From assembly GCF_018389385.1 (NCBI RefSeq), contig NZ_CP062698.1:2297501-2361500 (forward strand): 64,000 nt of DNA. The letters are read 5' to 3'. A program made the translations under genes and the position numbers. The stretch is from Anthocerotibacter panamensis C109. Lineage in GTDB: Bacteria > Cyanobacteriota > Cyanobacteriia > Gloeobacterales > Anthocerotibacteraceae. The notes beneath the pieces were generated by a model. The model had not been told where the DNA came from, ran no database searches, and saw nothing but the letters and a program-made list of their open reading frames with translations. This document shows positions 50,425 to 61,719 of this stretch, piece by piece. Each line of letters starts with the position of its first letter. Position 1 is the stretch's first letter.

Positions 50425-52581
50425 CTAGAATGCATAGTCTGCCCCCAACGAGACACTGGTGCCGGGGCCATCCAGTGTTGTGCCATGCTCGCGGTAGGTA
50501 GCATTAAAAATGTTATCTACGTTGAGTCTGAGCGTCGTAGTGGGCGTGAGGGGTAGTCCAGCCCGCAAATTGGCGAGGACAAAACCGGAGGTACCCTGCG
50601 GATTGATGCGCGGATCGCTCAGGTCGTTGGCAGAGAGTCGGGGCTGGGCGGCAGCGTAGCGCACAAAGGGCTCGATGTAGACGCCGGGAGCGGGTTCGTA
50701 GCGCACTCCAAGGACGCCGTTGAAGGGCGGGATCGTCGTCTCCCCAGCAATGGGAAACTCGCCATAGACAAAAGTCCCCGTGGCATAGAGGGACCACTCA
50801 GGGCTAAAGCGGTAGCGTCCGCCGAACTCGATACCCCAAATCGTCTGGGAATCGACATTCTGAGTCTGGAAAACCTGGGACACTGAACCCGTCACGCTCC
50901 CCAGCGCAACGGAGTCGATACGGTCAGTGTACTGGCTCCAGAAGCCGATCAGTTCGCCGCTGAAGTTGCTGCCCAAGGTCTTGAGGCCACCATCGACGGA
51001 GAAGACCCGCTCCGGCCCGAGGTTGTTGTTGGGGATGTTAATGTCGGATGCCCGACGCGCTCCGGCTTCACCCAGGTCGTTGACGTTGGGAGCCCGGAAG
51101 CCTGTGCCTACATTCAAAACGAAATTGAGGTCGGGCTGGATGCGGTAGAGCGCACCCAAGCTGCCATTCAGAGCTTGGAAGTTGCGGCTGAAGCCAGAGC
51201 TGAGGGGGCGGACGGTGCTGAAGGGGATATTGAGGTCTGCCACGGAATAGCGCAGGCCCAGATTCGTGTGAAAACGGTCACTCCAATCGATCTCGTCTTG
51301 GATAAAGATGCCGTATTGGTTGAGTGTGGAGCCATCCACATAGCGTGGTCCGTTGGGATCAACGGTGGTGCCCGTCTGGTCGTTGCGGACTAGACGGCTA
51401 CTGTTGACCCGGTCAAAGTAGGCTTCGATCCCGTAGGTAAAGCGCTGGCCCGAAGCGGTGCTCTTGAGTTCCAGGACTGTCCCAAAGAGATTGGAGACAT
51501 TCCCTTCCAAGGAGGTGTTGGCGCTTGCAAGTCCCGTCCCGAAATTAGGAAAACTGGGGCGGACGGAGAAGTTGCGCTGAAAACGGTTGTCTTCGACTTG
51601 CTGATAGCCGACTTTGAGGCTCAGGGCGTCGAGCCAGGAATTTTCGAAGCCCGCCTGATACGCTCCCAAGACAAAAGTCCGGCTCTGGGGGGCAAAACCG
51701 CGCTCTGCCGCAGGGACATTGCTCCCAAACCCCTCGATAATGCTGTCCTGGCGCGAGACGGTAGGGATGCGGCTGTACTGGGCGGTGAGGGTAAACGTTT
51801 GGCGGGGAGCCAGTTCGATCTGGCTCTTGAAATTGCCTGCGTAGTACTCGTAGCCGGAGTTGAAGACGCGGCCTGTTGGGTTGGGGAAGAAGACCCTGGG
51901 GTCAGCATCCGGGCCGAGGTTGATGTCTCCAAAGGAGCGGTAGGTGAGGCCCAAGGTTGTCGCGAAGGATTTGCTCCCAAAGCCCAGGCGCACATGACTG
52001 CTGATGCTGGAGGGATTGCTGGTGTAATCGGTATGGGCCTGGAAGGTGGGGTCGCCCTCTTTGTAGGTAGCGGTCAAAATGTTCGAAATTCCGCCTAGGG
52101 CATCTGAGCCGTAGAGGACGGAGCTTGGACCCCGGACGATCTCCACCCGGTCAAAGAAATAGGGGTCCACCAGACCCTCATACTGCGTGTTGGGCCGTGC
52201 GAAAGCATGGGAGAGGCGGAACCCATCCACCAAAAGCAAGACATCCCGCCCCGTCACCCCCCGCACGACCGGGGAGCCTGCGCTGGGGTTGGTGGCCCGG
52301 ACAAAAACCCCGGTCTCTCCTTTAAAGAGGTCAGCAAAGCTGGTCTGGGTGCGCTCCTTAGCCTGGGAGTTCGTGATTACAGTCGTGGCTGTAGGAATAT
52401 CAAACACCCGCTCCGGGCTCCGGGTGGCCGTGATGGTGACTTCGGGGAGCAGTTCAGCTTTAGTCTCATCTTGCAAATCTTGGGCGTTGCTTACTGTCTG
52501 AGCCATGGCGGGCAGGCCAGACAAGAACGTGGACACTGCAAGCAAAAATCCCATCAACCTGACATCTGGTTTCGTGCACAT
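50425..52581 (-). CDS. TonB-dependent outer-membrane receptor
   Basis: A 718-residue protein. The signal peptide ends LSGLPAMAQ. The TonB box/plug region includes LLPEVTITATRSPERVFDIP, then ATNPSAGSPVVRGVTGRDVLLLVDGFRLS and FFDRVEIVRGPSSVLYGSDALGG, typical of the plug of heme/siderophore/vitamin B12 receptors. The rest is beta-barrel ending in the terminal Phe (LGADYAF), as required for outer-membrane insertion. The substrate is uncertain. The corrinoid-related gene 2 kb away makes cobalamin worth considering, but the plug resembles heme/iron receptors at least as much. Confidence 0.92.
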   Translation of the reverse strand: MCTKPDVRLMGFLLAVSTFLSGLPAMAQTVSNAQDLQDETKAELLPEVTITATRSPERVFDIPTATTVITNSQAKERTQTSFADLFKGETGVFVRATNPSAGSPVVRGVTGRDVLLLVDGFRLSHAFARPNTQYEGLVDPYFFDRVEIVRGPSSVLYGSDALGGISNILTATYKEGDPTFQAHTDYTSNPSSISSHVRLGFGSKSFATTLGLTYRSFGDINLGPDADPRVFFPNPTGRVFNSGYEYYAGNFKSQIELAPRQTFTLTAQYSRIPTVSRQDSIIEGFGSNVPAAERGFAPQSRTFVLGAYQAGFENSWLDALSLKVGYQQVEDNRFQRNFSVRPSFPNFGTGLASANTSLEGNVSNLFGTVLELKSTASGQRFTYGIEAYFDRVNSSRLVRNDQTGTTVDPNGPRYVDGSTLNQYGIFIQDEIDWSDRFHTNLGLRYSVADLNIPFSTVRPLSSGFSRNFQALNGSLGALYRIQPDLNFVLNVGTGFRAPNVNDLGEAGARRASDINIPNNNLGPERVFSVDGGLKTLGSNFSGELIGFWSQYTDRIDSVALGSVTGSVSQVFQTQNVDSQTIWGIEFGGRYRFSPEWSLYATGTFVYGEFPIAGETTIPPFNGVLGVRYEPAPGVYIEPFVRYAAAQPRLSANDLSDPRINPQGTSGFVLANLRAGLPLTPTTTLRLNVDNIFNATYREHGTTLDGPGTSVSLGADYAF

Positions 52582-52941
52582 TTTTGGGAAACACTCCTCT
52601 AAAAGCCTTAGGCAACATCCAGTAAGACATGTTACGCAGATGCAACCGTAAGAGACTCTATCGACAACTCAAACTGATTGTACTGGGTTTGCCCCAGAGC
52701 ATTCACCTGAATTTTTCACATTACGCAGACCAAGAAAATATAAATTGTTCATAATGGACATATTCTGGTCGCTTCATCGACTCTATTCCTGGCGCTATGA
52801 TTTCTGTTTTCTAAAGGACGGTTGCCCTTGCCAAAATCACCCTAGAAGGACTTGCGGTAGCAAACTTTTTTGCCTATGATACTCTGTCAACTAGCTCAAA
52901 GATTCTCCTCTCCCTGTTGTTGTAAATGGGAGCATTTTTCT
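52582..52941. other. divergent intergenic region between receptor and S53 protease
   Basis: A 360-bp AT-rich region that must hold the promoters of both genes. I looked for a cobalamin riboswitch and a canonical Fur box in front of the receptor and saw neither. No gene or RNA is recognised. Confidence 0.5.
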
Positions 52942-54594
52942 ATGCTAGAAAATGATTCTAATGCTCAGAAAAACCGGCCACCAGTGAAGGTAAGATGGCT
53001 TTTTTCTTTGGCTCTAGCCCACGTTTTTTCTTTTTGGGCAGTAAAGGCAGCCCCGCTCGAGCGGACGGTTTTCACCAATAGCTTTAAGCCTTTGACCAAA
53101 GAAGTCAGCCTTTTGGGAACTGCCCGCTTAGGCGGTAATGTTCCATTTCAAATCGCCCTCAATATGCGCGATCTGTCAGGTTTACAAGCGCGATTATCCG
53201 CCGGGGAGGTCATCCCCATGGCTCAGATGGTAGCCAACTACTTCCCGAGCGCTGCGGATTATCAAGTATTGCTCCAGTGGCTACAGCACCAAAACCTAAA
53301 AATCCTCAAGACCTATCCCAACCATTTGACAGTCACAGTTGAGGGCACTGCTCAGGAGGTCACCCGCGCTTTGGAGGTGCCTCTGGCTCAGGTACAAGTA
53401 CGGGGCAAGACCTATATTTCAGCCCAGACTGCTCCAAGTCTTCCACAGCATCTTGCGCGCTTTGTCCTGGGGATCAACGGTCTGCAACCCTATCAGCAGT
53501 TCCATCCCCAGCATGATAAAGTCGGCGAAGTCCAGCCCTTCAGCCCGTCCAGCCCTTTTACCCCTCCCCATGCAGTCAACGAGGTTCTGAGCGCTTACAA
53601 TGCTCAAAATCTGACCGTAAGCGGTGCCGGACAACGGATTGCCATTTTGATCGACACATTTCCTGGCGATACGGACCTAGCTGGCTTCTGGTCTGCCAAT
53701 GCGGTCGCACAGAGCCTCGACCGGATCGAGAAAATTCAGGCGGTGGAGGGCGTGTTACCCCCTCCTTCTGGCGAAGAGAGCCTCGATGTCGAGTGGAGTA
53801 GCGCCATTGCCCCAAGCGCCAGAATCCGGGTCTATGCCTCGCGCACGCTACGTTTTACGGACATCGACACCACGTTTCAGCGCCTGCTCAGTGACCTTGT
53901 TTCCGGGGTGGCGATCCAGCAGTTGTCGATCAGTCTGGGAGCTTGTGAGGAAGATATTTCCTCTTCCCAACTCAGCACGGACAACAATTTTCTCGCCGCC
54001 CTTGCCGGTCTGGGGGTCAGTATCTTTGCTGCTTCTGGGGACCGGGGTTCGAGCGGCGGGTGTAGTGACCCGCCGGGGGTTGATTTTTTCGCTTCGAGTC
54101 CCAATGTGACTGCCGTGGGGGGGACGAGCCTGCGTCTGGACGCCTCGGGTACGGTCCGTAGTGAGTCGGGTTGGTCGGGCAGTGGCGGTGGGAGCAGTGG
54201 ATTCTTTGACCGTCCATCCTGGCAGGAGGCTTCGACCATTGCGACGATCACAAGGCAGCGCAGGATTCCTGATGTGTCGCTGCTCGCTGACCCGGCGACA
54301 GGAGCCTACGTCGTGCTCAACAACCAAGTCAATCAGATCGGCGGCACAAGCCTCTCAGCCCCGATCTGGGCTGGATTTGCGGCTCTTTTTAATCAAGCGC
54401 GCGCCGATATCGGTAAAACCCGTCTGGGTCTGCTCAATCCTCGGTTGTACCCCCTGCTGGGCACCGACAATTTTCGGGATATCACCGAGGGGAGTAACGG
54501 TGGCTTTAGTGCGGTCTCTGGCTATGACCGGGTGACGGGGATTGGCGTGCCTGTGGTTCAGCGCTTGCTGGAGACGTTGCGCGCTAGCCCATAG
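52942..54594 (+). CDS. S53-family (sedolisin/kumamolisin) serine-carboxyl protease
   Basis: The ATG at 52942 has GGGAG upstream and gives 550 residues with a signal peptide (WLFSLALAHVFSFWAVKAA). An inhibitory pro-domain of about 190 residues follows (MAQMVANYFPSAADYQVLLQWLQ, EVPLAQVQVRGKTYISA). The catalytic domain has Glu and Asp in GEESLDVEWSSAIAP, the oxyanion Asp in FAASGDRGSSGG and the nucleophile in IGGTSLSAPIWAG. The calcium-site end is DITEGSNGGFSAVSGYDRVTGIG. Sedolisins are secreted proteases active at acid pH; the upstream gene order suggests independent expression. Confidence 0.93.
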   Translation: MLENDSNAQKNRPPVKVRWLFSLALAHVFSFWAVKAAPLERTVFTNSFKPLTKEVSLLGTARLGGNVPFQIALNMRDLSGLQARLSAGEVIPMAQMVANYFPSAADYQVLLQWLQHQNLKILKTYPNHLTVTVEGTAQEVTRALEVPLAQVQVRGKTYISAQTAPSLPQHLARFVLGINGLQPYQQFHPQHDKVGEVQPFSPSSPFTPPHAVNEVLSAYNAQNLTVSGAGQRIAILIDTFPGDTDLAGFWSANAVAQSLDRIEKIQAVEGVLPPPSGEESLDVEWSSAIAPSARIRVYASRTLRFTDIDTTFQRLLSDLVSGVAIQQLSISLGACEEDISSSQLSTDNNFLAALAGLGVSIFAASGDRGSSGGCSDPPGVDFFASSPNVTAVGGTSLRLDASGTVRSESGWSGSGGGSSGFFDRPSWQEASTIATITRQRRIPDVSLLADPATGAYVVLNNQVNQIGGTSLSAPIWAGFAALFNQARADIGKTRLGLLNPRLYPLLGTDNFRDITEGSNGGFSAVSGYDRVTGIGVPVVQRLLETLRASP

Positions 54595-54595
54595 G

Positions 54596-55771
54596 TCAAC
54601 AGTCCACACCTACCCTGCGGCTCTCTGGAGCACAGGTGTAGTAGTGCTTTTGGCCCTCAATGTGGGTGTGGGACTCACAGGACTGGAGCAGTTCTTGGGA
54701 GTCGGGGTTGCCTTCCCAGCAGCGACCCGTCATGTGGACCAGTACATCGGGGCGTTTGGCTTGGAGTACCGCCAACAGGCGGCTGGCTCCGTTGGGGATG
54801 AGGTCTAGGTCCAGAGTCGGGAAAATCTCATCCATCACCACCATTTGAAACTCCCCGGAACTGATTGCTTCAAGGGCTGACCAGAAGCCTGACTGAGCAA
54901 AGGCGTAGTCCACTTCCTGACGACCCTGAGCCGGGTCTACGCCCGCCGGGACGCGCTTAAAGACAATGACTTCCCGCCCATAGCGTTCGTGCTCCATAAG
55001 ATCTGGGGCAATCTCGCGCAGGGCAGCCAAGGCAGCATCCTCGGTGTAGAGGCCGAACTTGCCCCCCTTGAGGAACTGAATGATCTTAATCTTGCGTTTG
55101 TCTGCCCCGTCCAAGGCTCGCCCTACGCACTTGAGCGCCTGACCCAGGCTACTGGTAGATTTGCCCTTGCCTGAACCTGTGGTGAAGTGGACTCCAGGGA
55201 TCGGTTTACTGCCTGAGCGCGGCGTGTGAATCGAAAACAACTCAGCCATCTCGACGAGCGCTGGATGGGGACCCCGACCAGTGACGATAATCTCGACATG
55301 GCTCGGGCGCTCGCGCAGGATCGGAATGACCTCTTCTACGGCCAAAAGCCCCAAGTCGATGAGCGGGCTCAATTCATCCAGGACAACCACCTGATAGAGC
55401 CCAGAGAGGATCATCCCCGTCGCCACTTGCCAGCCGCGCCGTGCCTCCTTATGGTCCACCGGCAGGATATCCTCCGGCCCAAAAAATTCTGACCGCCCAA
55501 AACGCACCATATCGATGAGGTGGGGATAGTAGCTGTGGAGGGCTTCAATCGCCAAATCCTCGTCATAGGGGCGCTCTGGCCCTTTGAGGAAGCGGACCAA
55601 AGCGACCTTGTGATTTTGGCGCTGAGCAATGCCTAGGCCCATCGAGCGCAGGGCGACCCCCAGGGCTGCTGCTGACTTACCCTTACCTTCGCCTGCATAA
55701 AGACTAAAACGCCCAAGGTCGGTGGTGATCTCTTGGGCTGCTTGAATACTGAGAACTTTGGGTGCACGCAT
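54596..55771 (-). CDS. tandem-duplicated CobA/CobO-like corrinoid adenosyltransferase P-loop protein
   Basis: A 391-residue protein made of two CobA-type domains. The first P-loop is YAGEGKGKSAAALGVALRS and the second TTGSGKGKSTSSLGQAL. Both are followed by an LVRFLKGPERPYDED- or IIQFLKGGKFGLYTED-type block and an acidic Walker B (VVVLDELSPLIDLG; VVMDEIFPTLDLDL). Single-domain CobA/CobO is about 200 residues and adenosylates corrinoids. The double form is known to me in cyanobacteria as a P-loop protein. Its 3' end abuts the S53 gene (1 bp apart, convergent). Confidence 0.8.
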   Translation of the reverse strand: MRAPKVLSIQAAQEITTDLGRFSLYAGEGKGKSAAALGVALRSMGLGIAQRQNHKVALVRFLKGPERPYDEDLAIEALHSYYPHLIDMVRFGRSEFFGPEDILPVDHKEARRGWQVATGMILSGLYQVVVLDELSPLIDLGLLAVEEVIPILRERPSHVEIIVTGRGPHPALVEMAELFSIHTPRSGSKPIPGVHFTTGSGKGKSTSSLGQALKCVGRALDGADKRKIKIIQFLKGGKFGLYTEDAALAALREIAPDLMEHERYGREVIVFKRVPAGVDPAQGRQEVDYAFAQSGFWSALEAISSGEFQMVVMDEIFPTLDLDLIPNGASRLLAVLQAKRPDVLVHMTGRCWEGNPDSQELLQSCESHTHIEGQKHYYTCAPESRRVGVDC

Positions 55772-55977
55772 GGGATGTCGGACTCCGGTCCACTAGCAGT
55801 AGTGATGCTTTGTCTGAGTCAGTTCATTAAAACACTATTAGCGGGCTTTGAAAAGACTCCCCAGTGGGTGCAAATTATGCTTCGGCCCGCTGAGTTTTGG
55901 GTGCGCCAGTGTTTCCGGTAAGGTTTTGGACATCCTGTTACAGTTCTACACAAGACATAGATAACCCACGCGTCAGG

Positions 55978-56385
55978 TCAAAGGTTTTCACAGGAGGGAG
56001 TGACTTTTAGTTCCAAGTAACCTGTAGCCCGGTCTGTCTCGCGGGTAAAGGTAAAACTGGCGCTCGTCCCGACGACGATTTCAGCAGTAGTGTAGACGAT
56101 GCACCCTTCCAGGAGGTGCCCGCCCCAGGTTTGCCCCTGATGGTCTGCGACAGCGAGGTGCAGATGCAGCCCGGTGGGGCAGAGGGTGCCGACCAGCGAG
56201 ACGATTTCGAATGTAGCGGTGTAGATAGTAGGGGAATGGGCTCCAGCCAGCCGTAGCGCTACTTGCTCCAGGCTCCCAACCGCTGTGAGGATAAATCCTG
56301 CTAGGAGTCCTCGGGCTTGGGTGAACTGTTGTAGCGACTGCTTTAGGTCCTGCCCCGGTTCTAGGCGCAGAGCAAACAGATCCAT
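55978..56385 (-). CDS. PPC/DUF296-domain protein
   Basis: A 135-residue single-domain protein: FALRLEPGQDLKQSL, ARGLLAGFILTAVGSLEQVALRL, EIVSLVGTLCPTGLHLHLAVADHQGQTWGGHLLEGCIVYTTAEIVV read as the PPC fold (key residues G-S-L near 35-40 and H-L-H...GGHL). The HLH and GGHL histidines can bind a metal. In plants the domain is fused to AT-hooks; the free bacterial form has no established function. Confidence 0.88.
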   Translation of the reverse strand: MDLFALRLEPGQDLKQSLQQFTQARGLLAGFILTAVGSLEQVALRLAGAHSPTIYTATFEIVSLVGTLCPTGLHLHLAVADHQGQTWGGHLLEGCIVYTTAEIVVGTSASFTFTRETDRATGYLELKVTPSCENL

Positions 56386-56496
56386 GGCTTCCGTGGGGCG
56401 CTATTGCCAGTGTAGCGAATGGCCTGATAGCCTGAACTTTCGCGGTCTCAAGTTTGCTCCTAGCCGGTAAAGACTTTGGAGGAATCGGGCTAGATT

Positions 56497-57423
56497 GTGA
56501 CTATGCAGGATGAATCTTTTTGCTTTATTGTTGCCCCCCCAGATGCTGGACAGCGCCTTGACCGTTGGCTGAGCATGCAACTGACGGATTTTTCGCGGGC
56601 GCGGGTGCAGGAGTTGATTGCTCAGGGATTGGTCCGCTATAACGGTCAGGAATGTCGGGCCAAGGACCAGGTAAAGCCGGGGGCTGAAGTGCAGGTACAG
56701 GTGCCCGCTCTCGTCCCGCTCAACCTGGAAGCTGAGGCGATGGACCTAAAAGTGGTCTTTGAAGATGAACACCTCTTGGTCCTCGATAAGCCTGTCGGCT
56801 TGGTGGTCCATCCGGCTCCAGGCCACAGTGTGGGCACCCTAGTTCATGGGCTGTTGGCCCATTGCCCGGACCTCTCGGGGATCAATGGCGTCGAACGCCC
56901 CGGCATTGTCCATCGTCTGGACAAGGACACCAGTGGCTTGATGGTCGTCGCCAAGCACGACCGCGCCCACCAAAGCCTCCAGACCCAGATCCAGCAAAAG
57001 ACTGCCCAGCGTGAATACCTAGGGGTAGTCCATGGGAGTCCCCGAGCCGAGGAGGGGCTAGTGGACGCCCCCATTGGTCGTCATCCTGTCCACCGCCAGC
57101 GCATGGCGGTGGTCCCCCATGGACGGGATGCTCGCACCCACTGGCAGGTTCTGGAGCGTCTGGGCCATTTCAGTCTCCTGCACTTCCGGCTGGAGACGGG
57201 TCGGACGCATCAGATCCGAGTCCATGCCCTCCACCTCGGTCATCCCATTGCGGGGGACCCCCTCTATAGTCAGGGCAAAACGCCGATCAAGCTCACGGGA
57301 CAAGCGCTCCATGCCTATCGCCTCAGTTTTGTACACCCGATTACGGGTCACCCCCTGTGCTTCCAGACCCCACCTCCTGCCCAATTTCAGAAGCTCCTAC
57401 GGGTGCTAGGTTCGCATAAGTGA
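56497..57423 (+). CDS. RluA/RluD-family pseudouridine synthase
   Basis: A 308-residue enzyme (GTG 56497 or ATG 56503). The N-terminal S4 domain is AGQRLDRWLSMQLTDFSRARVQELI. The catalytic motif GIVHRLDKDTSGLMVVAK contains the active Asp (HRLDKDTSG), and the later FRLETGRTHQIRVH and HPIAGDPLYS are standard. RluD modifies 23S rRNA helix 69. The S4 domain and length favour RluD over RluA/RluC, but the exact target is not certain. Confidence 0.92.
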   Translation: MTMQDESFCFIVAPPDAGQRLDRWLSMQLTDFSRARVQELIAQGLVRYNGQECRAKDQVKPGAEVQVQVPALVPLNLEAEAMDLKVVFEDEHLLVLDKPVGLVVHPAPGHSVGTLVHGLLAHCPDLSGINGVERPGIVHRLDKDTSGLMVVAKHDRAHQSLQTQIQQKTAQREYLGVVHGSPRAEEGLVDAPIGRHPVHRQRMAVVPHGRDARTHWQVLERLGHFSLLHFRLETGRTHQIRVHALHLGHPIAGDPLYSQGKTPIKLTGQALHAYRLSFVHPITGHPLCFQTPPPAQFQKLLRVLGSHK

Positions 57424-57433
57424 GCAGACTAAC

Positions 57434-60184
57434 TTAAGCCCGACAGGGATGGTTCCCGAGGTGGGCGACGACCAGAACTAACTCGTGGGGCTCGACTGGC
57501 TTGGGTAGGTGCAGCTGATAGCCTGCGGCTAGAGCCCGCATCCGGTCCTCCGTCCGGGCATAGGCGGTCAGGGCGGCAGCCGGAGTCCGTCGCCCCCATT
57601 GGGCGTCCAAAGCCCGCACCTTTTGGATCAAGTCGTAGCCATCCTCCCCCGGTAGCCCAATATCGCTGACGAGCACATCCGGGCTCCAGCTCGCCATACG
57701 CTCCAGGGCTTCCGAAGTTCCGACTGCGGTACGCACCTGGGCTCCTGATTGTTCCAGGATGGCAGTGAGGAGCTCGCGGGCGTCCGCTTCATCGTCGACG
57801 ACCAGCACCCGCAGGCCCTCCAGCCTTGGAATACGTGATTTCACCGGTCTGTCCGGGGGTGTCCACGGCGATGCGCAAGCCACCAAGCAGGGTAGCTCAG
57901 CTAGGGGAAGGTAGACCGTAAAGGTCGTCCCCTGGCTCTCCCCGGCACTCTCTACTGTGACCCTACCGCCATGCAACTCAATGAGCTGACGCACGATGGC
58001 GAGCCCCAGCCCTAATCCGCCATGTTGCCGGGAGCTACTGCTATCGGCTTGCCGGAAGCGCTCAAAGATATGGGGCAAAAATTCTTCGGCGATGCCCTGG
58101 CCTGTATCCCAGACCGTGATTGCCATGTGGGTCTCCTGCCGCTCTAGACAGACCCCGACTTGTCCTCCTGCCGGAGTAAATTTCACCGCGTTGGACAATA
58201 GATTCCAGACCACCTGCTGGAGGCGGTTGCTATCCCCTATGATCAGCCCAGCACGCTCCAGATGAGCCTCCAAGGTTATCCCCTTGGACTGGGCTGCAAG
58301 CTGAATAGCATCCAGGGCTTGTTCAATCACTACCGCCAACTCGACGGGCTGCACCTCCATTTTGAGCTTGCCGGTGATGATCCGTGAGACATCCAGGATG
58401 TCTTCAATGAGCTGATTCTGGGCGCGGGCATTGCGCTCGATGGTCTCCAAGGCCCGTTCGCTCGAGGCTCCATTCAGCTTACCCTTGAGGAGCAACTGGC
58501 TAAAACCGATGATGGCATTGAGGGGCGTGCGCAATTCGTGGGAGAGCGTGGCGAGAAATTCGTCTTTGAGGCGGTTGGCGGCTAGCGCTTCGTGCCGTTG
58601 ACTCTCTGCTTCAAGGCGGGCACTCTCGGCGAGGGCACGAGCGACTTGCTCGCGGGCTAACAGTTCGTCTTTGAGTGCATGGGCGGCTTCGAGTTGTGCG
58701 GTGCGTTCGATGACCCGCTGCTCTAAGTCGGCGTTCAGGCGATGAATGCTGTCCTCGGCTACTACCCGGTCTGTGATATCCCGCTCAATACTCACGATGA
58801 AGGAGGGCTGACCATGGCTGTCGCAGACTAACCCCGCAGTCGCCTCAATATATACTTCTGAGCCATCCTTGCGCAGGCGCAACACCTCGGTGCTGAAAAT
58901 TCCCTGCTCTTGGATCTGTTGGAGGGCGTGGCTGCACGCCTTCCCCCGCGCCCCTGGAGCGTCCAGGAAGTTGGTGGGTTTGCCCACAGCCTCAGCGGCG
59001 GTGTAGCCGTAGATCTGTTCGGCTTTGCCCAGCCACTGCTGGATATTCCCCTCCAGATCGGTCACTAATACGGCGTCGGGCATCTGGGTGAGGATCACGT
59101 CTGAAAATCGGAGGACCGCTTCCATCCGTTTGCGACGGGAGATCTCCAGGCGTAAGAGGGTATTGCTACGGCGCAATTCGGTGGTGCGCGCTACGACACG
59201 GGATTCAAGGTCGTCATGGGCACGCTGGAGGGCTTCTTGATTCTGTTTGTGCTCGGTGATGTCTGTGTTCACCCCTACCCATTCGCGGATGCTGCCATCG
59301 GGCTCGTACACCGGCACGCCCCGGACATGCATGTGTCGGTACACGCCATCATGGCGACGCAGACGATATTCACACTCAAAGTAGGTGCGACAGGCGATGG
59401 CCTCAGACCACGCCTGAGCGGTTCGCGCTCTGTCCTCAGGATGGACCGCTTCTAGCCAATCGCGCGCGCCGCGCCGCGCTTCAAAAATCTGTCCCGTGAA
59501 GGCAACCCAGGTAGGCTGCTCTGTCAGTACCTCCCCGTCCGGGCTGGTGTGCCAGATGATTTGGGAGATCGCATCGATCAAAGAGCAGTAGCGTTCCTGG
59601 CTGTGGTTGAGCGCCTGCTCAGTCTCCTTCCACGTCGTAATATCCCGGATCAGTGCAGCGAAGCCGACGACTCCTTGTTCAGGGGTAGATTGTGGAACAA
59701 GGCTTGCCTCTACAGCATGGACCTTGCCTGACGAGTCTGTCACCTCGGATTCAAAGCTGACTTGCTGGCCGGACAGAGCCTGGGCTAGGTAGGGTTCCAC
59801 CTGTGCCCAAGTTTTTTCGCCTAAGATTTCGCGCAGATGCCGCCCCTGGATTTCGGCTCGGGAGCAGCCGAACCATTCCTCATAACTCCGATTGTTAAAT
59901 AGATAGCGGCCTGAGCGGTCAATATAGGAAATAAGGGAGGGCACCGCATCAAGGAGCGTCTGTAACGCGATGGGAGACCCTCCGACTTCATGGGTACAGG
60001 CTGTCAAGCTGCGTGCATACCGCTCAATGAACTCTGAGCGCGAGAGCCCTTGGGCTCGGGCTGCTTTTTCCAAAGTGCACCAAGCTACTTTGGTGAGTGC
60101 CAAATTGACCCGATTTTTCGGTTGCTCCTTCCAAATTGGCGTGAACTTCCCACTCGCAGTTCGTTTCATCAAACAATAGCTCAT
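57434..60184 (-). CDS. hybrid histidine kinase with N-terminal ribbon-helix-helix, PAS domains and receiver
   Basis: A 916-residue protein. Residues about 24-60 (NRVNLALTKVAWCTLEKAAR...LSRSEFIERYARSL) have the beta-helix-helix pattern of an RHH DNA-binding domain. Three PAS units follow (about 72-190, 200-320 and 360-480), the second with a PAC tail (YECEYRLRRHDGVYRHMHV). HisKA has LATLSHELRTPLNAIIGFSQ (His about 549). HATPase has the N box VVWNLLSNAVKFTPAGG, and GHGGLGLGLAIVRQL-type G2. A C-terminal REC domain has VLVVDDEADARELL and the phosphoacceptor Asp in VLVSDIGLPG. No TM is present. RHH fused to a histidine kinase is an unusual input/output combination. Confidence 0.88.
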   Translation of the reverse strand: MSYCLMKRTASGKFTPIWKEQPKNRVNLALTKVAWCTLEKAARAQGLSRSEFIERYARSLTACTHEVGGSPIALQTLLDAVPSLISYIDRSGRYLFNNRSYEEWFGCSRAEIQGRHLREILGEKTWAQVEPYLAQALSGQQVSFESEVTDSSGKVHAVEASLVPQSTPEQGVVGFAALIRDITTWKETEQALNHSQERYCSLIDAISQIIWHTSPDGEVLTEQPTWVAFTGQIFEARRGARDWLEAVHPEDRARTAQAWSEAIACRTYFECEYRLRRHDGVYRHMHVRGVPVYEPDGSIREWVGVNTDITEHKQNQEALQRAHDDLESRVVARTTELRRSNTLLRLEISRRKRMEAVLRFSDVILTQMPDAVLVTDLEGNIQQWLGKAEQIYGYTAAEAVGKPTNFLDAPGARGKACSHALQQIQEQGIFSTEVLRLRKDGSEVYIEATAGLVCDSHGQPSFIVSIERDITDRVVAEDSIHRLNADLEQRVIERTAQLEAAHALKDELLAREQVARALAESARLEAESQRHEALAANRLKDEFLATLSHELRTPLNAIIGFSQLLLKGKLNGASSERALETIERNARAQNQLIEDILDVSRIITGKLKMEVQPVELAVVIEQALDAIQLAAQSKGITLEAHLERAGLIIGDSNRLQQVVWNLLSNAVKFTPAGGQVGVCLERQETHMAITVWDTGQGIAEEFLPHIFERFRQADSSSSRQHGGLGLGLAIVRQLIELHGGRVTVESAGESQGTTFTVYLPLAELPCLVACASPWTPPDRPVKSRIPRLEGLRVLVVDDEADARELLTAILEQSGAQVRTAVGTSEALERMASWSPDVLVSDIGLPGEDGYDLIQKVRALDAQWGRRTPAAALTAYARTEDRMRALAAGYQLHLPKPVEPHELVLVVAHLGNHPCRA

Positions 60185-60390
60185 GTACGTAATCCGTCTC
60201 TTCCATTAAGGAGCTAGCCCATCGATAAAAGATCTCTCCTGGGACAGAGACCAAAAATCCTGGGATTTGGATAGGGGCGCTCCACCTTGAGAGAGACCAA
60301 TAATCAACCGTTCCGCTAGCATCTACCGCTGGCAAACGGTTATCCAGCCTGGAGCCTTAGCCCAACCGGAAACTGCCGCAGGCCATGTAA

Positions 60391-61707
<1,317 letters not shown>

Positions 61708-61719
61708 TGGGTTGGATGT

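Noticed and set aside
52582-52870. Cobalamin riboswitch before the TonB-dependent receptor
   Set aside because: No B12-box sequence or supporting helices were found on the relevant strand.
52943-52965. Fur-box-like GAAAATGATTCTAATG
   Set aside because: It lies inside the first codons of the S53 gene and has only one good half-site.
55775-55921. 48-codon plus-strand frame between the adenosyltransferase and PPC genes
   Set aside because: No ribosome-binding site; too little evidence to call.
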